A stretch of 64,000 nt of DNA. It comes from Anomaloglossus baeobatrachus (taxonomy: Eukaryota; Chordata; Amphibia; Anura; Aromobatidae). A program made the position numbers and the translations under genes. Location of the stretch: contig NC_134361.1 in NCBI RefSeq assembly GCF_048569485.1, positions 175,529,958-175,593,957 of the forward strand, in the 5' to 3' direction. Position 1 is the stretch's first letter; every line of letters starts with the position of its first letter. Below are positions 10,305 to 23,035 of the stretch, piece after piece. A model generated the notes under the pieces. It ran no database searches. It was not told the origin of the DNA and saw only the letters and a program-made list of their open reading frames with translations.

Positions 10305-10935
10305 CCAACTGTCCTGGTGACATTGGACTCTGTTCACTTTGCAGATTCTGACATGACGCCTGATGGTTTTTCTGGTTTCTGGGATAAACACAGGCAGACT
10401 CGGGTGTCGACCTGCTGTGTGCTGATTCATAGGCAGGCTAGCAAGAGTGATAATTTTGCTATCACATCTGCTCCCCTCCTATTAATTCTGTTGGAATCCT
10501 TCTACCCATGCCAGCTATAGTTTATTCTGTGTTAGTCTGTGAGGTGTGGTGTCCCAGACTCTCTCCGGTGAAAATTATGTGTAGTGGTGCTTTTTGTTTG
10601 GTGTGGTTGTGGAGTTTACCCCTGATATTTTGTACTTTCGGCTCTTCTTTTCCTCCTGAATCTTTTATTGTCTTATCCTTTGTGTATGCTGTGTGACAGA
10701 ATTTTGGTTTTTACTTTCTGTCTTTTTCTGTGGTTTCAACACACTCCTGTCCAGGCAGGGCAGGAGGAGAGAGAATTAGGACTGGTCAGGAGCAGTCCCA
10801 GGAAAGAGACTCAGGCCTCTTCACCATAAGGAGTATCCCTGAGAATACAGATAGTATGGGGCCCCTAGTTTGAGGGACAGCAGCTTAGGAGCCCAGGTAT
10901 CTGCTAACCAAATGTCATCATGATAAAACCACATG
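10305..10935 (+). mobile_element. Solo-LTR-like repeat, family B, copy 2 (fossil)
   Basis: Shares the GACTCTGTTCAC...TTCTGACATG segment (10327-10355) and general layout with 3905-4543. No coding domain. The ends are not sharply defined. Confidence 0.4.
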
Positions 10936-11914
10936 CAAGGTATGTGTACACAACGTCTTTTTCAGGCAGATCTCGCAACAGAAACTACCAAAAAACCCAT
11001 CAGAAAATGCTTATGATAAAAAAATAGAGCATAAGCAATTCTACGTAAAAATGACTTGCTGTGCACATGTTCAGATTTTTGAACATCTTTTAACTGCTTC
11101 AGGTGTCTATAAATGTCAAGTGGTTAAAAAAGGGAACCTGTCCATTCTTCTGGTATTTTCTGCTCGGAAGATGCTCTGTACGTTACACTACAAGTCAATG
11201 GGAAAGCTCAAAAGGTGTCAGGAAGTTGCCAAGCCATCTTTTAGAGCATTTTACAATTGTTTTTGCTTAAGAAAACACTAGTGGTTTATTCTTCATTCAA
11301 TGGAGTGTAAAAATAACTTGAAAACGACAAAAACAAAAGTCACAAAAAAAAACAAAGTGACCCCATTTTGAAAATGATACTCAAAATAATTCATCTGGGG
11401 GAGTAGTGAGCACTTTAACACCACAGTTTTGCAAATTTTTATTGAATTGACCCCCAAAAAGTGGTTGAAATTTGTTGGCTCCTTCTTGAACTTCAAAGAG
11501 ACCTCTTATTTTATTGGGGTGTCCCAAGTTGGCAGGTATTGTATTAAAGGTAATTATATAGTATTTATAATTTCTGTATAATGGAAAAGGAGCTATAGAC
11601 CGTAAAGTTATCGTAATAAAAGACAGTTCTCCGTTCTACACTTTTGAGGCTTAAGTGAAAATAGATCACAGAAACGTAAATCCCTCGCTCCTATTGCTCA
11701 ACAGCGCAGAATACAAATGTAAAGAAACCAATCGTCTGCCATTACATAGTTCTTTACTGTATCTATATAATCGCGGACCTTCGGTTTGCTTTTCCCTTTG
11801 TTGAAAGTTTGTTAGGTGATCTATTTTTCACTTTAGCCTTAAAAATGTAACACGGTCAACTTTTTTTCTTACAATGGTATTAAAAGCAAGCAATAACATT
11901 TACAAAACCTATAC
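10936..11914. repeat. Mixed dispersed-repeat fragments
   Basis: The part at about 11290-11540 (GTGACCCCATTTTGAAAATG and TTCATCTGGGGGAGTAGTGA) resembles a dispersed repeat I associate with frog genomes. The rest is unassigned. No gene is supported. Confidence 0.4.
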
Positions 11915-12118
11915 ATTTGACAACACTCGATTAAAGGTTTAAATCTTGGAAATTTTTCCAGAACATGGAGTTTTTCTCCCCAAAAATCATTGCAATTACT
12001 CATTTTCTAATACACGTGTTTATTTTCTTTGTGTATTGGAAAAACAAAAAAAAACTTGAAATAAAGGCAAATTGGACAAAACCACATAAAAACACAAAAA
12101 TGGAAGGACAAAATTCAC

Positions 12119-12704
12119 TGTCACAAGAGAGGGCAGAGGCGCCGGCCGTGCAGTGAAAAAGAAGGGTAGAAACCAGGGAAACAGGTATTAAGGGGCCCTG
12201 ACGATAGGGAGAAGGGAATTGGGTGGCCCCTAAACAGTCACCTGAGACTGAACCCTGTACTTCCTATCATTCCTAAAGGGGTCCCTTCCCTTGTGTGCAA
12301 TGACATGCCTAAGCCCTGGCTAGTGAGCTGGGTAGAAAGATGCTAGTCTTACTATTACAATAAGACAACACTGGGAGAGAGACACACAAGACGGAATAAA
12401 ACAACAAATGGAACTACACAGCTTCCACAATGACAAACTTTCCTGGGAGGTCAGCATAGAAGAACTATAACTGGCACCTGGGAGAATAAGGAGTGAGTTA
12501 AATAATGAAAGGAAATGGCAGTAAGGTGCAGCAGTTGAGATGGAATCTCAGGAGGATCAAAAAGAAACTCTTAACACCTTCAACACTAAATAAAAAGAAA
12601 TCCGCTCTACTTATGTTAAACAGGACCTACGATCTTCTAGTTGCCTTGACCTTCTAATCACAGATACTGCAAAGGTCTCAGCCGGACACAACACACTTGT
12701 GACA
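12119..12704. mobile_element. Solo-LTR-like insertion (fossil)
   Basis: Begins TGTCACAAG and ends CTTGTGACA, so the two termini are inverted copies of each other. It lies between two parts of one Tc1 element. A CACT-like short direct repeat may flank it. No coding domains. Confidence 0.45.
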
Positions 12705-12834
12705 CTCATCTTACTATTTAGTTTCACACCCTTTCGAATAAATAGCTGCAAACAATCGCATCCTATAACCATCAACAAGCTTCTTGCACCTCAAACCTGG
12801 AATTTTGGACCAAACGTCTGCTCCAGGTCTCTCA

Positions 12835-13020
12835 TATTTGAAGGTGCCTTCTCCCAGTAGCAATTTTAAGATTTAACAACAGGTATTCAATGGAATTTAG
12901 AACCAGACTCATTTGGAACTCTCCAGCACTTTGTTTCCATAAATTTCTGGGGGCTTCTTGAAGTATGTTTGAGGTTATTGTCATCCTGAAAGACCCATGA
13001 CCTAAGATGCAAACCAATAT
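12835..13020 (-). pseudogene. Tc1 transposase, C-terminal remnant
   Basis: Tc1 transposases are DD34E enzymes that cut and paste the element at TA sites. This remnant holds the second-aspartate motif (WVFQDDNNLKHTS) followed by a LETK-like METK. The NPIEHLW-type glutamate region is visible only in another frame (NSIEYLL, NMRDLEQ), so at least one frame change separates the two. The N-terminal DNA-binding domains and first aspartate are not seen, partly because an LTR-like sequence sits in the middle of the element. It cannot encode an active enzyme. Family assignment is firm from the motif, and the gene is a plain DNA-transposon relic with no host function suggested by its context. Confidence 0.7.
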
Positions 13021-13292
13021 TTTTGACCCTGGGTATTACATTGTGACCCGTTGCCTTTTTTCTCTGTTTTTTTTTTTGTGTTGTTCCAATACACACAAAG
13101 GCAATAAACCTGTGTATAACAAAAAGTGTGTAAGTGCAATAATTTTGGCGATAAATAGTTAATTTTCTTTAAGGGTGCCAACACTTTCATCCATGACTGT
13201 GTAAGTCAGTGAAGTGCCATTTATTACATTTATTTTGTGCCTGTTCTACTTTTTGTCCCATATCCCTTCCCATTTTTATCCATGTTTTTATG

Positions 13293-13895
13293 CTTGTGTA
13301 ATGACCCAGATGGGGCCATTACAAAGGTTTCTGCATTCATAGGAGTCTGTAGAATAATTTATGATTTGATGTATTGCCTGGTGTCATTGTGTCAAATTAA
13401 ATGTAAGTTGTTGCTCTGTAATACCACTGGAGACCAGCAGGTGGTGGTATAAGTGTTGGTAAGGGACTGTATTGGAAGAGGTCTGATCCATAGCCTCTAT
13501 AGCCTGGTCACTATGGTAACCAGGGAGAGATGACAGTTGGCAGTTGGCAGTTGAGACAAGCCATGCAGGAGGTGATGAGCAGGTGACAAGGGCGGCTAAT
13601 GTCAGGTATCTCCCAGTCTTTTCAGAGCCCATCGCAGCAAGGCCAAAACACAGGTACACATTTCCCATAGCAGAGCACCAGTCCAGTTGCCATCCAACCA
13701 AAACCTGCTTGGAAATCCAGTGTCGCGGCTAAATGCTTAAGAAGAGGTAAGACATCATTGTGTGATCGAGTAAACCTATTGAACTGTTCATACCAAGGTG
13801 CGGTCTGCCTTTTTCTTACCTACCTACCTCATATTGATGTACCCTGGGAATGGATTTGGAGCGCCAAGAACCAGGTAGTAGCACTGTGACACCCC
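13293..13895. mobile_element. LTR-like repeat with a terminal hairpin (fossil)
   Basis: Starts near TGTGTAATGACCCAGATGG, where GTAATGACCC can pair with GGGGCCATTAC. Ends near AGCACTGTGACA. The layout resembles the solo LTR at 19797. The boundaries and family are uncertain. Confidence 0.3.
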
Positions 13896-14103
13896 AAACT
13901 GCACAACACCGCAGAAAAGCCACACCTTCGCTCAGCACCTAAGTCTGCAAGTGTCTCTTGCATCTTCTACCTCGGTATAACGCATGTTTCATCTAAAATG
14001 TTGGCATCAGAAACAAGATATTTACTTCTGTGCCTTATGTTCACCTTTGGCTGAATTAACCAGATCTTAGAACAACTTTCATTGCCTGAGAATAAAAACC
14101 TGC

Positions 14104-15060
14104 CGCTGTGACACCCCACGAAGCTCAAGATCGGAGCTTCAGTCCGTACCTTGTGTACCCGTCACCGGGCCAGTGGTTTGTAGAAGTCGTGGCCTGACCT
14201 GGTTCCATGGCCCCAGCACAGTAAAGGGAGGCTAGCAAAGATTGTTCCTGGAGAGGTAGTCACCGGTTACAGTGGTGACTGAGGTCCCGACCTCCTCCGC
14301 TGCGGACCCTTCCTCCGACCTTTCCTCCTCTAGGAGCTGAACGAATGATGTCGACTACGCCACCTGTGGTGTACGGCCAGGGATAAGGCTGCCGCTGCAG
14401 GGTACCTCGCCGGGGGAGATGTTGGGGTGCAGCCGGAATGATATCGCCCCCCACAGGCGGAGTGGCCCCCTGGAAGGATAACGGGGAACTGGGAATCGCC
14501 AGATCACAAGGCAACGACAAACAGAGTCAGAGTCACTGGGTTGGGGGTTTCAGATTTTTGTTTATTCACAGTTCTTTCTTTACTGCACTGACTCCAGTCT
14601 TTCCAGGCAGGGCAGAGGGTAAAGTCTGGTAGAGCAGCCTGTAGGCTTTCTCCTTTTCGTGCGCTTGTGTGGTGATCCCCTCCTGATCTCTTGAGCTTTT
14701 GGGACCCACTACTCTGCTACTCAAAGCTGCGCTGGTTCCAAGGGGCAATGACATCTTCCTCTCTGTAACCCTCTTTTCCTCCATGCCACATGACTACCAG
14801 TCCCAGGCTCTCAACTCCTTCCCAGCTTCCCATTCCACATCTCTGCCGGCTAATGGACCTGGAGTCTCCTAACTGGCGCTATCCTCTCTCTCAGCCTAGG
14901 GGTCCTCAGCCATCCACTTGCCCGTTCCCAGGTAAGGAAAGGGTGTATAACCAGTCTCGACCTGGTGGCTCCTCTGCTCTGCCTCCCCAAAAGGGATGCT
15001 CCCAGGGAGCTGCACACTGCATGTCCACTCCCAGTGCTTCCCCACTTCTGCACTAAAGTG
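14104..15060. mobile_element. LTR-like dispersed repeat, family A, copy 2 (fossil)
   Basis: Shares GTCACCGGGCC, GTTCCATGGCCCC and CCACCTGTGGTGTACGGCC blocks with 1556-2600. No protein domain is seen. It is adjacent to a GT microsatellite and the Gypsy element. Confidence 0.4.
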
Positions 15061-15124
15061 AAACCAAACTGTTCCTTTTGTAACTTCCTCCTGCCTGCAC
15101 GTGCCCCCACCTAAGAAATGTTCC

Positions 15125-15127
<3 letters not shown>

Positions 15128-15158
<31 letters not shown>
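15128..15158. repeat. (GT)n microsatellite
   Basis: About 15 GT units. Confidence 0.95.
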
Positions 15159-15160
<2 letters not shown>

Positions 15161-15319
15161 CTGAGTGAAGCAGTAAACAGACTTAACCTTTTCCTGCCAG
15201 GGTGGACGGACATTATAAAATACATAAAAATACATACAATACCGCATGTCCAATAAAAGTGGCGCACATTTTGCGCCATTTTCTGTGACCCATATGTGAC
15301 GACATGGACACCCAATGCC

Positions 15320-18300
15320 TCTCATGGGTTAAAGTTTCTTAACATTCAGCCAGACGTATAGTTCTTATGTGTGCTAAGTCATGTTTGCTTAGCTATTGTT
15401 TCTCCAGACCCTTCCAGTAATCATTGTATTGTAGTTGTGTGTTGCTAATGTAATTATCTTAGTAGTCATTGTCTAGTCTGTGCATTCCAGACTACATCTA
15501 TACCCTCAGTCTCTCTGTAGACATCATTTGGATGAACATTGTCCATGCAGCTTGAGATTCATCCAATGGGAGAGGTGATCTTGTCCAACCAATCGATGAG
15601 GACGCAGTGTATCCAAGTGGAAGACTGTGGCTATAAAAGGGATTTCTTTAAGCCACCAGGTTGTTGTTGATGGATGCTGATGGATCCAGTCTAAGCTCTT
15701 AGGAGTTGACTAGATTATCAGGATACCTTCTGGCTTCAATCTAAGGACTCCGGTTCCGGTTGGAGACCATATCCACAGTCTAGGGATTTCGACTCCGGCT
15801 GCCAGGATTGTATCATCATACCAGGACTACCTAAGGAGGACACTCAGGTTGGGACAGTTCAGTCACCTGCTACAGACTTTGCAGACCTCACACAGCTTCC
15901 TAAATCTGGCATTATTCCTTTCTCGGTGGGTGCCCGTTAAAGCAGGGTGCTGCTGGATTGGAGTAAATAGCCCTGGGACCTCTGAGCATGGACATTCTAA
16001 ATCCCTGGTGAGCCAGTGGAAGGGTGAGACTCTGTTGCCTGTTACATTTGTGTTTTGCTGATTATGTGTTATGTGCCGTTAATTAAGGGGTTAATGGTGT
16101 GACTTTCCCTGCCTTGATTGACAATGGTTTCAAGTGACCACTATCTGGCATATGGCATTTGAAAAGTACCGAAAAGGAGCCCAGCTGACATAACCTCCAA
16201 AGGCCTGGCTCCACATCACTGCTACCAATGGAAAGTCAGTAGCCATACATGGCTACTGGAAACCCATGCTTCAGATTGGAGAGACCAAACTCCCACGTCA
16301 AGGGTTAGTGGTAATCCAGGTGCCAGAAATGACAACTTTCCTGTGATTCTAGACACTAATGTTCTCCGAAACTGCTATACTGAAGAACTGGAAGCCCTAC
16401 GTCAGGCCCTGCTTTAGGTACCCAAAGACCTAGAAGGCTATCCATGAGATTATGCAGGTGTTGGCAGCTTAACAGAAGTTTGCCAACAAAAAATGGGAAA
16501 TATACCGTGCCCAACCAGTTTGGTTACAACAAGAGACTCTAGTGTGGTGGAGAACCTGGATGGGAGTGCGGGGACAAGACTACCAGGCCCTTGTTGACAC
16601 TCTTGTGATGAAGGATGTGCTACCTGTCCTAGCTGCAAGAAGCCTGATTACAGTGTCAAGTACCCATTCGTTTGATCAGTTTAGGAGACCAACCAGTGGA
16701 CCCTCTTCAAATTCAACTGTATACCATTCGCGCAATGTAGTGCACCAGGAACACTTCAGAGACTGATGTAAAGGTGTCTTGAACATCGAAGTTTTGAAAC
16801 AGTTCTTGTATACCTTGATGATGTACTCCAGGATGTGTGAGAAACACCTGCAATAACTGGCGGAATTGTTCCAGACCCTGGCCCAATAGGGGTTGAAGAT
16901 GAAACCCTCCAAGTGCTTCCTCCGGAAGCTCCGAGTAAAATATTTAAGCCACATTGTGAGTGCTGCTGGACTCCAGTCAGACCTAGACAAACTAGCTGCA
17001 GTGAGAAACTGGCCTGCTCCTACCACAGTCAAGGAATTGAAGAGTTTCCTTGGATTCACCAGTTACTATCGGATATTCATCCCAAAATTTGCTCAGATAT
17101 CGAATCTCCTCCAAGAACTCTTAAAAAGGCAGCCTAAAGACTGCCAAAAGGCCAGACTCCCAGTTGATTAGACTGCTGACAGAGAAGCCACATTCCAGCT
17201 ACTGAAAGAGAAGTTGTCTGAGCCACTGTTCCTGGGGTATCCTGATTAGTTTACCCTTTAACCTATATAAGGATGCCAGCAAAACAACAGGCTTAGGAGC
17301 TGTGCTTTCCCAGATGCAGGCCGAAAATGAAAGGTTTATTGCCTATGCCAATCGCTCACTAAGAGAACCCAAGGAAAACAATCAGAACTATAGCTCTTTC
17401 AAACTGGTGTTCCTAGCTTTGGTCTGGGCAGTAACTGAGGAATTTAAGGACTATCTGGCTGCCTCACCCTGCACTGTATACATAGACAACAATCCATTGG
17501 CACATCTAAATTCAGCCCGTCTGGGAACTCTGGAGCAGAGATGGGCCTCCGGTTTGGCCAACTTCAGCTTTATTATAAGATACCGGGCAAACAAGATCAA
17601 TGATAATGCCAATGCCTTGACCAAGCTAGCTGCTCAGGCCGAGCTCAAATCCTTGGATGATCAGTGGGATGATGTGGAGATGCCCACATTTTATACCAGC
17701 TTTGCCCAACAGATCAGACAGCAGATTCCTAGAACTATTGATGCCTCAAAGCAAGGTGATCTCCTGCCTCCCGCTGAAAAAGATCTTTGGCAGAATCTCC
17801 AGGCCAAGGGCAGGGTCATTGGAGAACTTCTGAATTACTTCTCCAGTGGACGGGTGCCAGAAGAAATATGGAGGAAGAGAGCTGATGCGAAGCTGGGATC
17901 CCTTTGGTGACAGAGAAAGCTGCTCTTTCTACAGCAGGGCCTATTGTATCAAAACACCTTGGATCCAGTCACTTTTAAAAGAATCTTCCAAGTGGTAGCT
18001 CCCAGAAGGGACGCCAAAATAGTTTTGGACATGTATCAAAACCAGTCTGGTCACTTTGGAGTCCTGAAGACAGAGGCCACTATAAGGTGACTTTTTGTTG
18101 GATCAACATGTGGCCAGGGGTGAAAGATATAATAAGCATGCACCTCTTCATCCCATAGTGAACAAGAACCCTTAGGGCTTGTAGCCATTGAACATGTCAA
18201 ACAAGAACCCAGTCGATCTGAGTATACGTATGCTATGACGGTCATTGACCACTACACAAAGTTTGTAGTAGCTATACCCGTGACAGACCTTACTGCCTGG

Positions 18301-19792
18301 ACCGCCACAGCTGTCTTGTGAAAAAGGTTCATCTTACGGTATGGAAGCCCTGAAGTATTCTCACCGATCAGGGGACGGCCTTCGAGTTTCAGTTGTTTTA
18401 GGAGCTGTGTGCACTATACAATTCTAAGAAGCTGAGAACTACAGCCTATCATCCGCAGGGAAATGGTCTATGTGAGAATATGAACCAAGTCCTAATCAGC
18501 ACGCTCAAGGCAGTTCCTCCACACAAGTGAATTGATTGGCCAAGACTTCTCCCAGAGCTAGTGTATCTCTACAATAATACCACGCACTATTTCATTGGAT
18601 ATACCCCTTACTATTTCATGTTTGGGAGGCATGGACACTTGCCTGCTGACATTGCTCTTGATATGTCTGGACCAAACTCAGAACCTCTCATTTCTCAATT
18701 TGATTGGGTCAAAGAGCACCAGAGACACTTGGAAGATGCCAGAGAAATTGTGAACTCTAGACTTGAAAAGGCTCAACAAAGACATAAGCAAAACTTTTAC
18801 CTGCATGCCAGTGCTGAGCCTACCCTACCAGTAAGCTGTATAGCAGATGGGAACGTGAGCCATATGTAGTTAGGGACAGTCTCTCCCTGAAGTCTATTTA
18901 TCGAGAGGACCAAGGTATTCAAAAAGTCCACTGTAACTGACTGAAAAGGTGCCTGCAAGAGCCAATTCCTCAGCAATTGTCAAGAGTAATTGAGCCAACT
19001 AGGATGTCATCTTCTTCAAGATGGTTTTCCTTTGAGATGTCTTCTTTACTTGACCCGCTTCAATTGTCATTGTTGCCGCAGGTCCTGGTGAAGATGCCTA
19101 TACCTATAAACTGTTCTAGTGGTGTCTCAGCAGAAACCTCTTGCCCCTTTGCCACCTTTAATTGAAGAAATTGTCTCTCCAGAGGACCCAGTTGCTTCAC
19201 TTAGAAACTCTGAACCTACAAGAAGTCCAGTTCTGATGGAGAATTCTCAGGACACATTGCGAAGGTCTCAAGGGGAGAACAAGGGATGACTTCTCTCTTA
19301 TCTGTAATGTTATAAGTTGTCCCAAGAGCGAAAGGGAGTTCCTCTTCTTCCAAAGTCTAGAGTCACCTCTTTAACAATAAGTATCTCAACCTACAGTTAT
19401 GTGACGTTTGAAGCCTGTGCCCGGGGAAAGTACTCAGACTGATACTTCAGTTCCCTGTGATCCTGTGTTTCACTGGAAAGCACCCTCTTTGTGGTCTTTC
19501 TGGTTTTACACTTTAACCCCACTTGTTCAGTGCAAGTACTTATGCCCATTGTATGGACTCCTTCTGTCATTTGGGAGCCACCATGTGATAGTTGTCAAAA
19601 TCCATTGTATGTTACTAAAAGACTCATTGCTCTTACAATATGGACTCTTTGCTAACTATGTGTTTTGTAGAATAGATAGGCGAATATACCATAATCCCAG
19701 TGTTGGATGTCTCAAGGGTTCCAGAGAGCTACTGCCACAGAAAAGTCCTACCTCTGAGGATCGTTGTGTAATGGATTAATTTCAATGTGTAG
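15320..19792 (+). mobile_element. Ty3/Gypsy LTR retrotransposon (fossil)
   Basis: Parts in order: an LTR-like leader with CTATAAAAGG at about 15630, an aspartic-protease-type region near 16200-16400, reverse transcriptase ending near 17150 (KSFLGFTSYYRIFIPKFA), RNase H at about 17300-17650 (FLALVWAVTEEFKDYL, VYIDNNPL), and integrase at about 18150-18850 (TPYYFMFGRHGHLPADIAL). The RT-RH-IN order is that of Ty3/Gypsy. It is broken in many places (well over ten) and looks old. A partner 3' LTR was not recognised before the solo LTR at 19797, so the right boundary is uncertain. Confidence 0.85.
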
Positions 19793-19796
19793 CTAG

Positions 19797-21005
19797 TGTG
19801 ACGCCCTGACAAAATCAGGGTGTCACAGATGACTGCATCCATCTTCCAGGTGCATGATTCTCTCCTCCTTGCCTTCCAACACAACCCCACACAGGTACAA
19901 ACACCAGCCACAAAAGCCTAGTCACCCCCCTAGTACAATAGGGACACACTAGTGGGCGGGGCCAGGCAGATGGTGACACCCACCTAGGGGTCCTGAGGTG
20001 TCAAGGGGAGGGAACAAGAGGAGAACGGTGTGCAGTTGAGAGGAGACAGAGGAAGTGAGAGGAGTGAAGTGGTAGTCGGGGGTTGTAGCTCCCGGACTAC
20101 CGGACTACCTGTGCTGACTAGGTGGCAGACGGCAGAGCAGGGCCACAGGCGACGAAGATCCAGTCGCAGGAGACCTTAAGTGGACCGAGGCAGGGTTGTA
20201 GCCCGCCGGTGCCGACAGCGGGAATCCGGTCCGGAGGCCGTGCACAGTCGGGGTACCTGGACCCTAGGGCGAGTACAGCTACAAGCACCTTGTCAATTAG
20301 CCAGCAGGGGACAAGATTCCAGGTCTTGTCCCACCAGCAGCCTAGATAGAGCGAGACGGAAGGCCCAACGCGGGGGATAGGGTGTCTGCAAGTGCCTGCA
20401 AAGATCCCAAGGGTCAGATCTCGCGGGCCACAGCTCCCACAGCAAAGACACCGGGAGTGGACTTTTCCCATTTCATGCGGACTAATCAACACACAAGACA
20501 CCAAACTAGAGTGCAGGAGGAAGGGCCCCTGTTCTGTTCACCGGTGTGCGGGACCCGAGCACACCCCTCCGGAGGCTACTGGTATCCGGCACTTGGTTTA
20601 CTATCTGGACTCTGTGTGATTTATTCAAAAACAGTGAGTACACCGGTATCATCCGGTATCATCCGGTCCAGCCCTGCAGACTGCGTCCCAGCACTCCACC
20701 TACTGTACACCTGGGACCCAGGACAACACCTCCCCTACCCGTGGAGGGGATACTATCCTGCTGCCCCACTCCATCAGCCCCAGGCACCCCATACCAAGGC
20801 AGCGGCAGTGTCACCAACACTCACCGCAACCTACGGGTGGCGTCACTGACAAACTCTTCCCCTGTAAATAACCCCTTTATTGTGTTGTGGGCGACGGGTT
20901 GCTGCACGAGCCCCAGATCCGGCTGCCACTCGAGCCACAGCCACGATCCCGGATCCGAGCGTCTCGAGTAGCCCCCTGCCGTGGTCTGCACCCCCGCCCG
21001 CGACA
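19797..21005. mobile_element. Solo LTR with CTAG target duplication (fossil)
   Basis: Begins TGTGACGCCCTGA and ends CCCGCGACA. It is flanked by CTAG at 19793-19796 and 21006-21009, the 4-bp duplication expected for an LTR insertion. The first 31 bp can fold as a hairpin (TGTGACGCCCTGA pairs with TCAGGGTGTCACA). No internal coding region is present, consistent with recombination between two LTRs. It lies at the right edge of the Gypsy fossil and is younger than its surroundings. Confidence 0.75.
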
Positions 21006-21009
21006 CTAG

Positions 21010-21335
21010 AATCCTAGGAAATGTGCTTACCTATGCACAAGGTCACAAGCAGTCCCGAATGTCCTCTAGAACGTATCAAGGTGATGAGACGTTTAGAGTA
21101 ATTTACAGGTCTTGATGCACTTGGGGATAACTGTATCATGAAACTCTTCTGAAGGTAGATTGGTTCAATAAATTAAGTGGTTGGGATAACCATGGCCCCA
21201 CCCTACTTGTGTTCTGAGGAGCTCAAAGACATGAGGAGGCCACTAGACTAGTCTTTGCCATAAATACTAGTATTAGTAAGAAGTAAATATACTTTAGTCA
21301 GAGCCTAGTCAGGGAACTGGGTATTCACCTGTGGC
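21010..21335. other. Unassigned sequence
   Basis: No gene or repeat recognised. It might be the continuation of the sequence left of the solo LTR. Confidence 0.35.
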
Positions 21336-21990
21336 ACTGTGGATGTTACGTCCCCACCGGAGTCCGCTCCAGTGACTTATGCTTCGATCACCAGGCGACG
21401 CCGTGTTCCTGCCGTGAATAGTGCTGGTGATGGAAGAGGAGTCGATGCCAGCGGCGCTGGTGGGTGCAGGCTCTGCTCATCCACTGGGCTGGGTTTCCTT
21501 GGGATCTACAGTACCACTGGCTGACTGTAGGTGGCATGTGTCTTCCAGCTGAAGTTACCATCATTCAGCTACAACCAATGGGAAGACACCACACCCTTCT
21601 TATTTCCCCTCCTGTCTGCTGACCACTGCCAGAGATAGTTCTGTATTTCTGGTTCCTGTCCCGCCCTGTCCTGTTTAGTGATTCTCGTGTTCTGACTTCT
21701 GCTTGTTTCCTGACTACCCTGCTGCCTGCTGTTTATGTACCTCGTTGCCTGATCCAGATTTGACCTCTGCCTTGTTTTCTGATTACGTACTTACCTGCGT
21801 GATTCTGTCCCTGTTTTGCATTTCCCGGTTCGACCCTGCCTGACTACTACTCTCATCGGACTGCAGTTTTCCACATGTAGTGATCACCAGGGCCCTGTGT
21901 AATTCCAAATCTCTGTATAGAGGTTAAAGGGTTTCAGGGTTCTAGGCGTCCTGCTTGGTGAGTGCCTTCCCTCTATCCTGTCCATTACAG
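21336..21990 (+). mobile_element. LTR-like dispersed repeat (fossil)
   Basis: Runs from GTTACGTCCCCACCGGAG to about TCCATTACAG. Its pyrimidine-rich 3' half, full of CCTG, CTGACT and TTCCTG words, resembles LTRs of vertebrate Gypsy elements. No domain and no clear target duplication. Confidence 0.35.
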
Positions 21991-22024
21991 CCCGTCTGAG
22001 TCTGTGGATCCATGCAGGCATTGC

Positions 22025-22039
22025 AATAGATAGATACTG

Positions 22040-22072
<33 letters not shown>

Positions 22073-22560
22073 GGATAGATGGATAGATGGATAGATGGAT
22101 AGATGGATAGATGGATAGATGGATAGATGGATAGATGGATAGATAGATAGATGGATAGATGGATAGATAGATAGATGGATAGATGGATAGATGGATAGAT
22201 GGATAGATGGATAGATGGATAGATAGATAGATGGATAGATGGATGGATTAGATAGATTAACAAAAGAGATACCGCACATAGATGTATAGATATACAGAGA
22301 TCGATAGACAGGTAGATATAGAGATAAAGATAGATAGATAAATTGATAAATAGATAAAATATAGTAGAAAGAAAGAAAGAAAATAGAGATAGAGACATAG
22401 TGATTGATAGATATATAAAAACTAGAGATAGATACTGCAGATAGATGGATAGATAAATAGAGATCGATAGACAGGTAGACAGATAAATAGATAGATGGAT
22501 AGATAGATGAATAGATGGATAGATAGATGATAAATAGAAAGTTACAGCGATAATAGATAG
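22025..22560. repeat. GATA/GGATAGAT-type microsatellite
   Basis: ATAGATAG, then ATAGATGG repeats to about 22245, followed by degenerate GATA units to 22560. A 235-codon - strand frame (isoleucine/tyrosine/leucine/serine) is a by-product of the 4-bp unit. Confidence 0.95.
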
Positions 22561-23035
22561 ATGATAGATGTTTCCATGGAATTTTGTCCAATAGTAACAG
22601 TGGCTTTGGTCGTCACGGCGGCAGCATCCATCATCTCCATGGCAACCAGCCTGATTCTTCCCTGGGCATCGTGAGGGGATACTCCTGTATTATGTGTGAG
22701 GAGGGGGGAACAAAGAGGGAGAAGGAAAATGTGGAGAGAGATGAAAAATTGCAAGGATCTGGGAGCAGAGTAAGAGCTGGAATTAATAATTGATGAGTAC
22801 ATGTAAATATAATTTACAGGAAAACAGGGAAATGATAAAGAGTTAATTAAACACTAGAATTAAAAATGATAAAAAAATAAAAAAGTAATCAACATATGTA
22901 AATAATAATAAAATGAATATCTGCATGAAGATAAGTGTGGCCATCGCTTCAGTCTGGTGTGGAGCTTCCAGGACAAGGGACCTGGAGGAGGATGAGGGAG
23001 CCCTGGAGCATTGTCCTGTATATCACCCTATAGAC
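22561..23035. other. Unique block between two satellites
   Basis: A CpG-containing stretch at 22600-22680 includes GTTGCCATGGAGAT on the - strand, close to the RFX X-box pattern (GTTGCCATGGYAAC). Three frames are briefly open here, including a 32-codon + strand frame at about 22577-22675 with a hydrophobic middle. None has enough support to be called a gene. Confidence 0.3.

Larger units (their letters stand above)
11915..13196 (-). mobile_element. Decayed Tc1-like transposon split by an LTR-like insertion
   Basis: The right end carries a Tc1-type inverted repeat (GGGTGCCAACACTTTCATCC, ATGACTG). The left part (about 11930-12118) reads GTGTATTGGAAAAACAAAA and AAGGCAAATTGGACAAA, the subterminal region of the same family. 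The left terminus is worn. On the - strand, about 12985-12945 encodes WVFQDDNNLKHTS, matching the QDNDPKHTS catalytic-aspartate motif of Tc1 transposases. It is interrupted at 12119-12704. Confidence 0.75.

Noticed and set aside
21884-22591. 235-codon - strand frame
   Set aside because: GATA-type microsatellite translation (YLSI repeats).
22577-22675. A 32-codon frame with a membrane-like middle, and a cysteine-rich frame on the other strand
   Set aside because: Three frames are open over the same 100 bp, acceptors are weak and one side runs into a microsatellite. I could not choose between chance and an exon.
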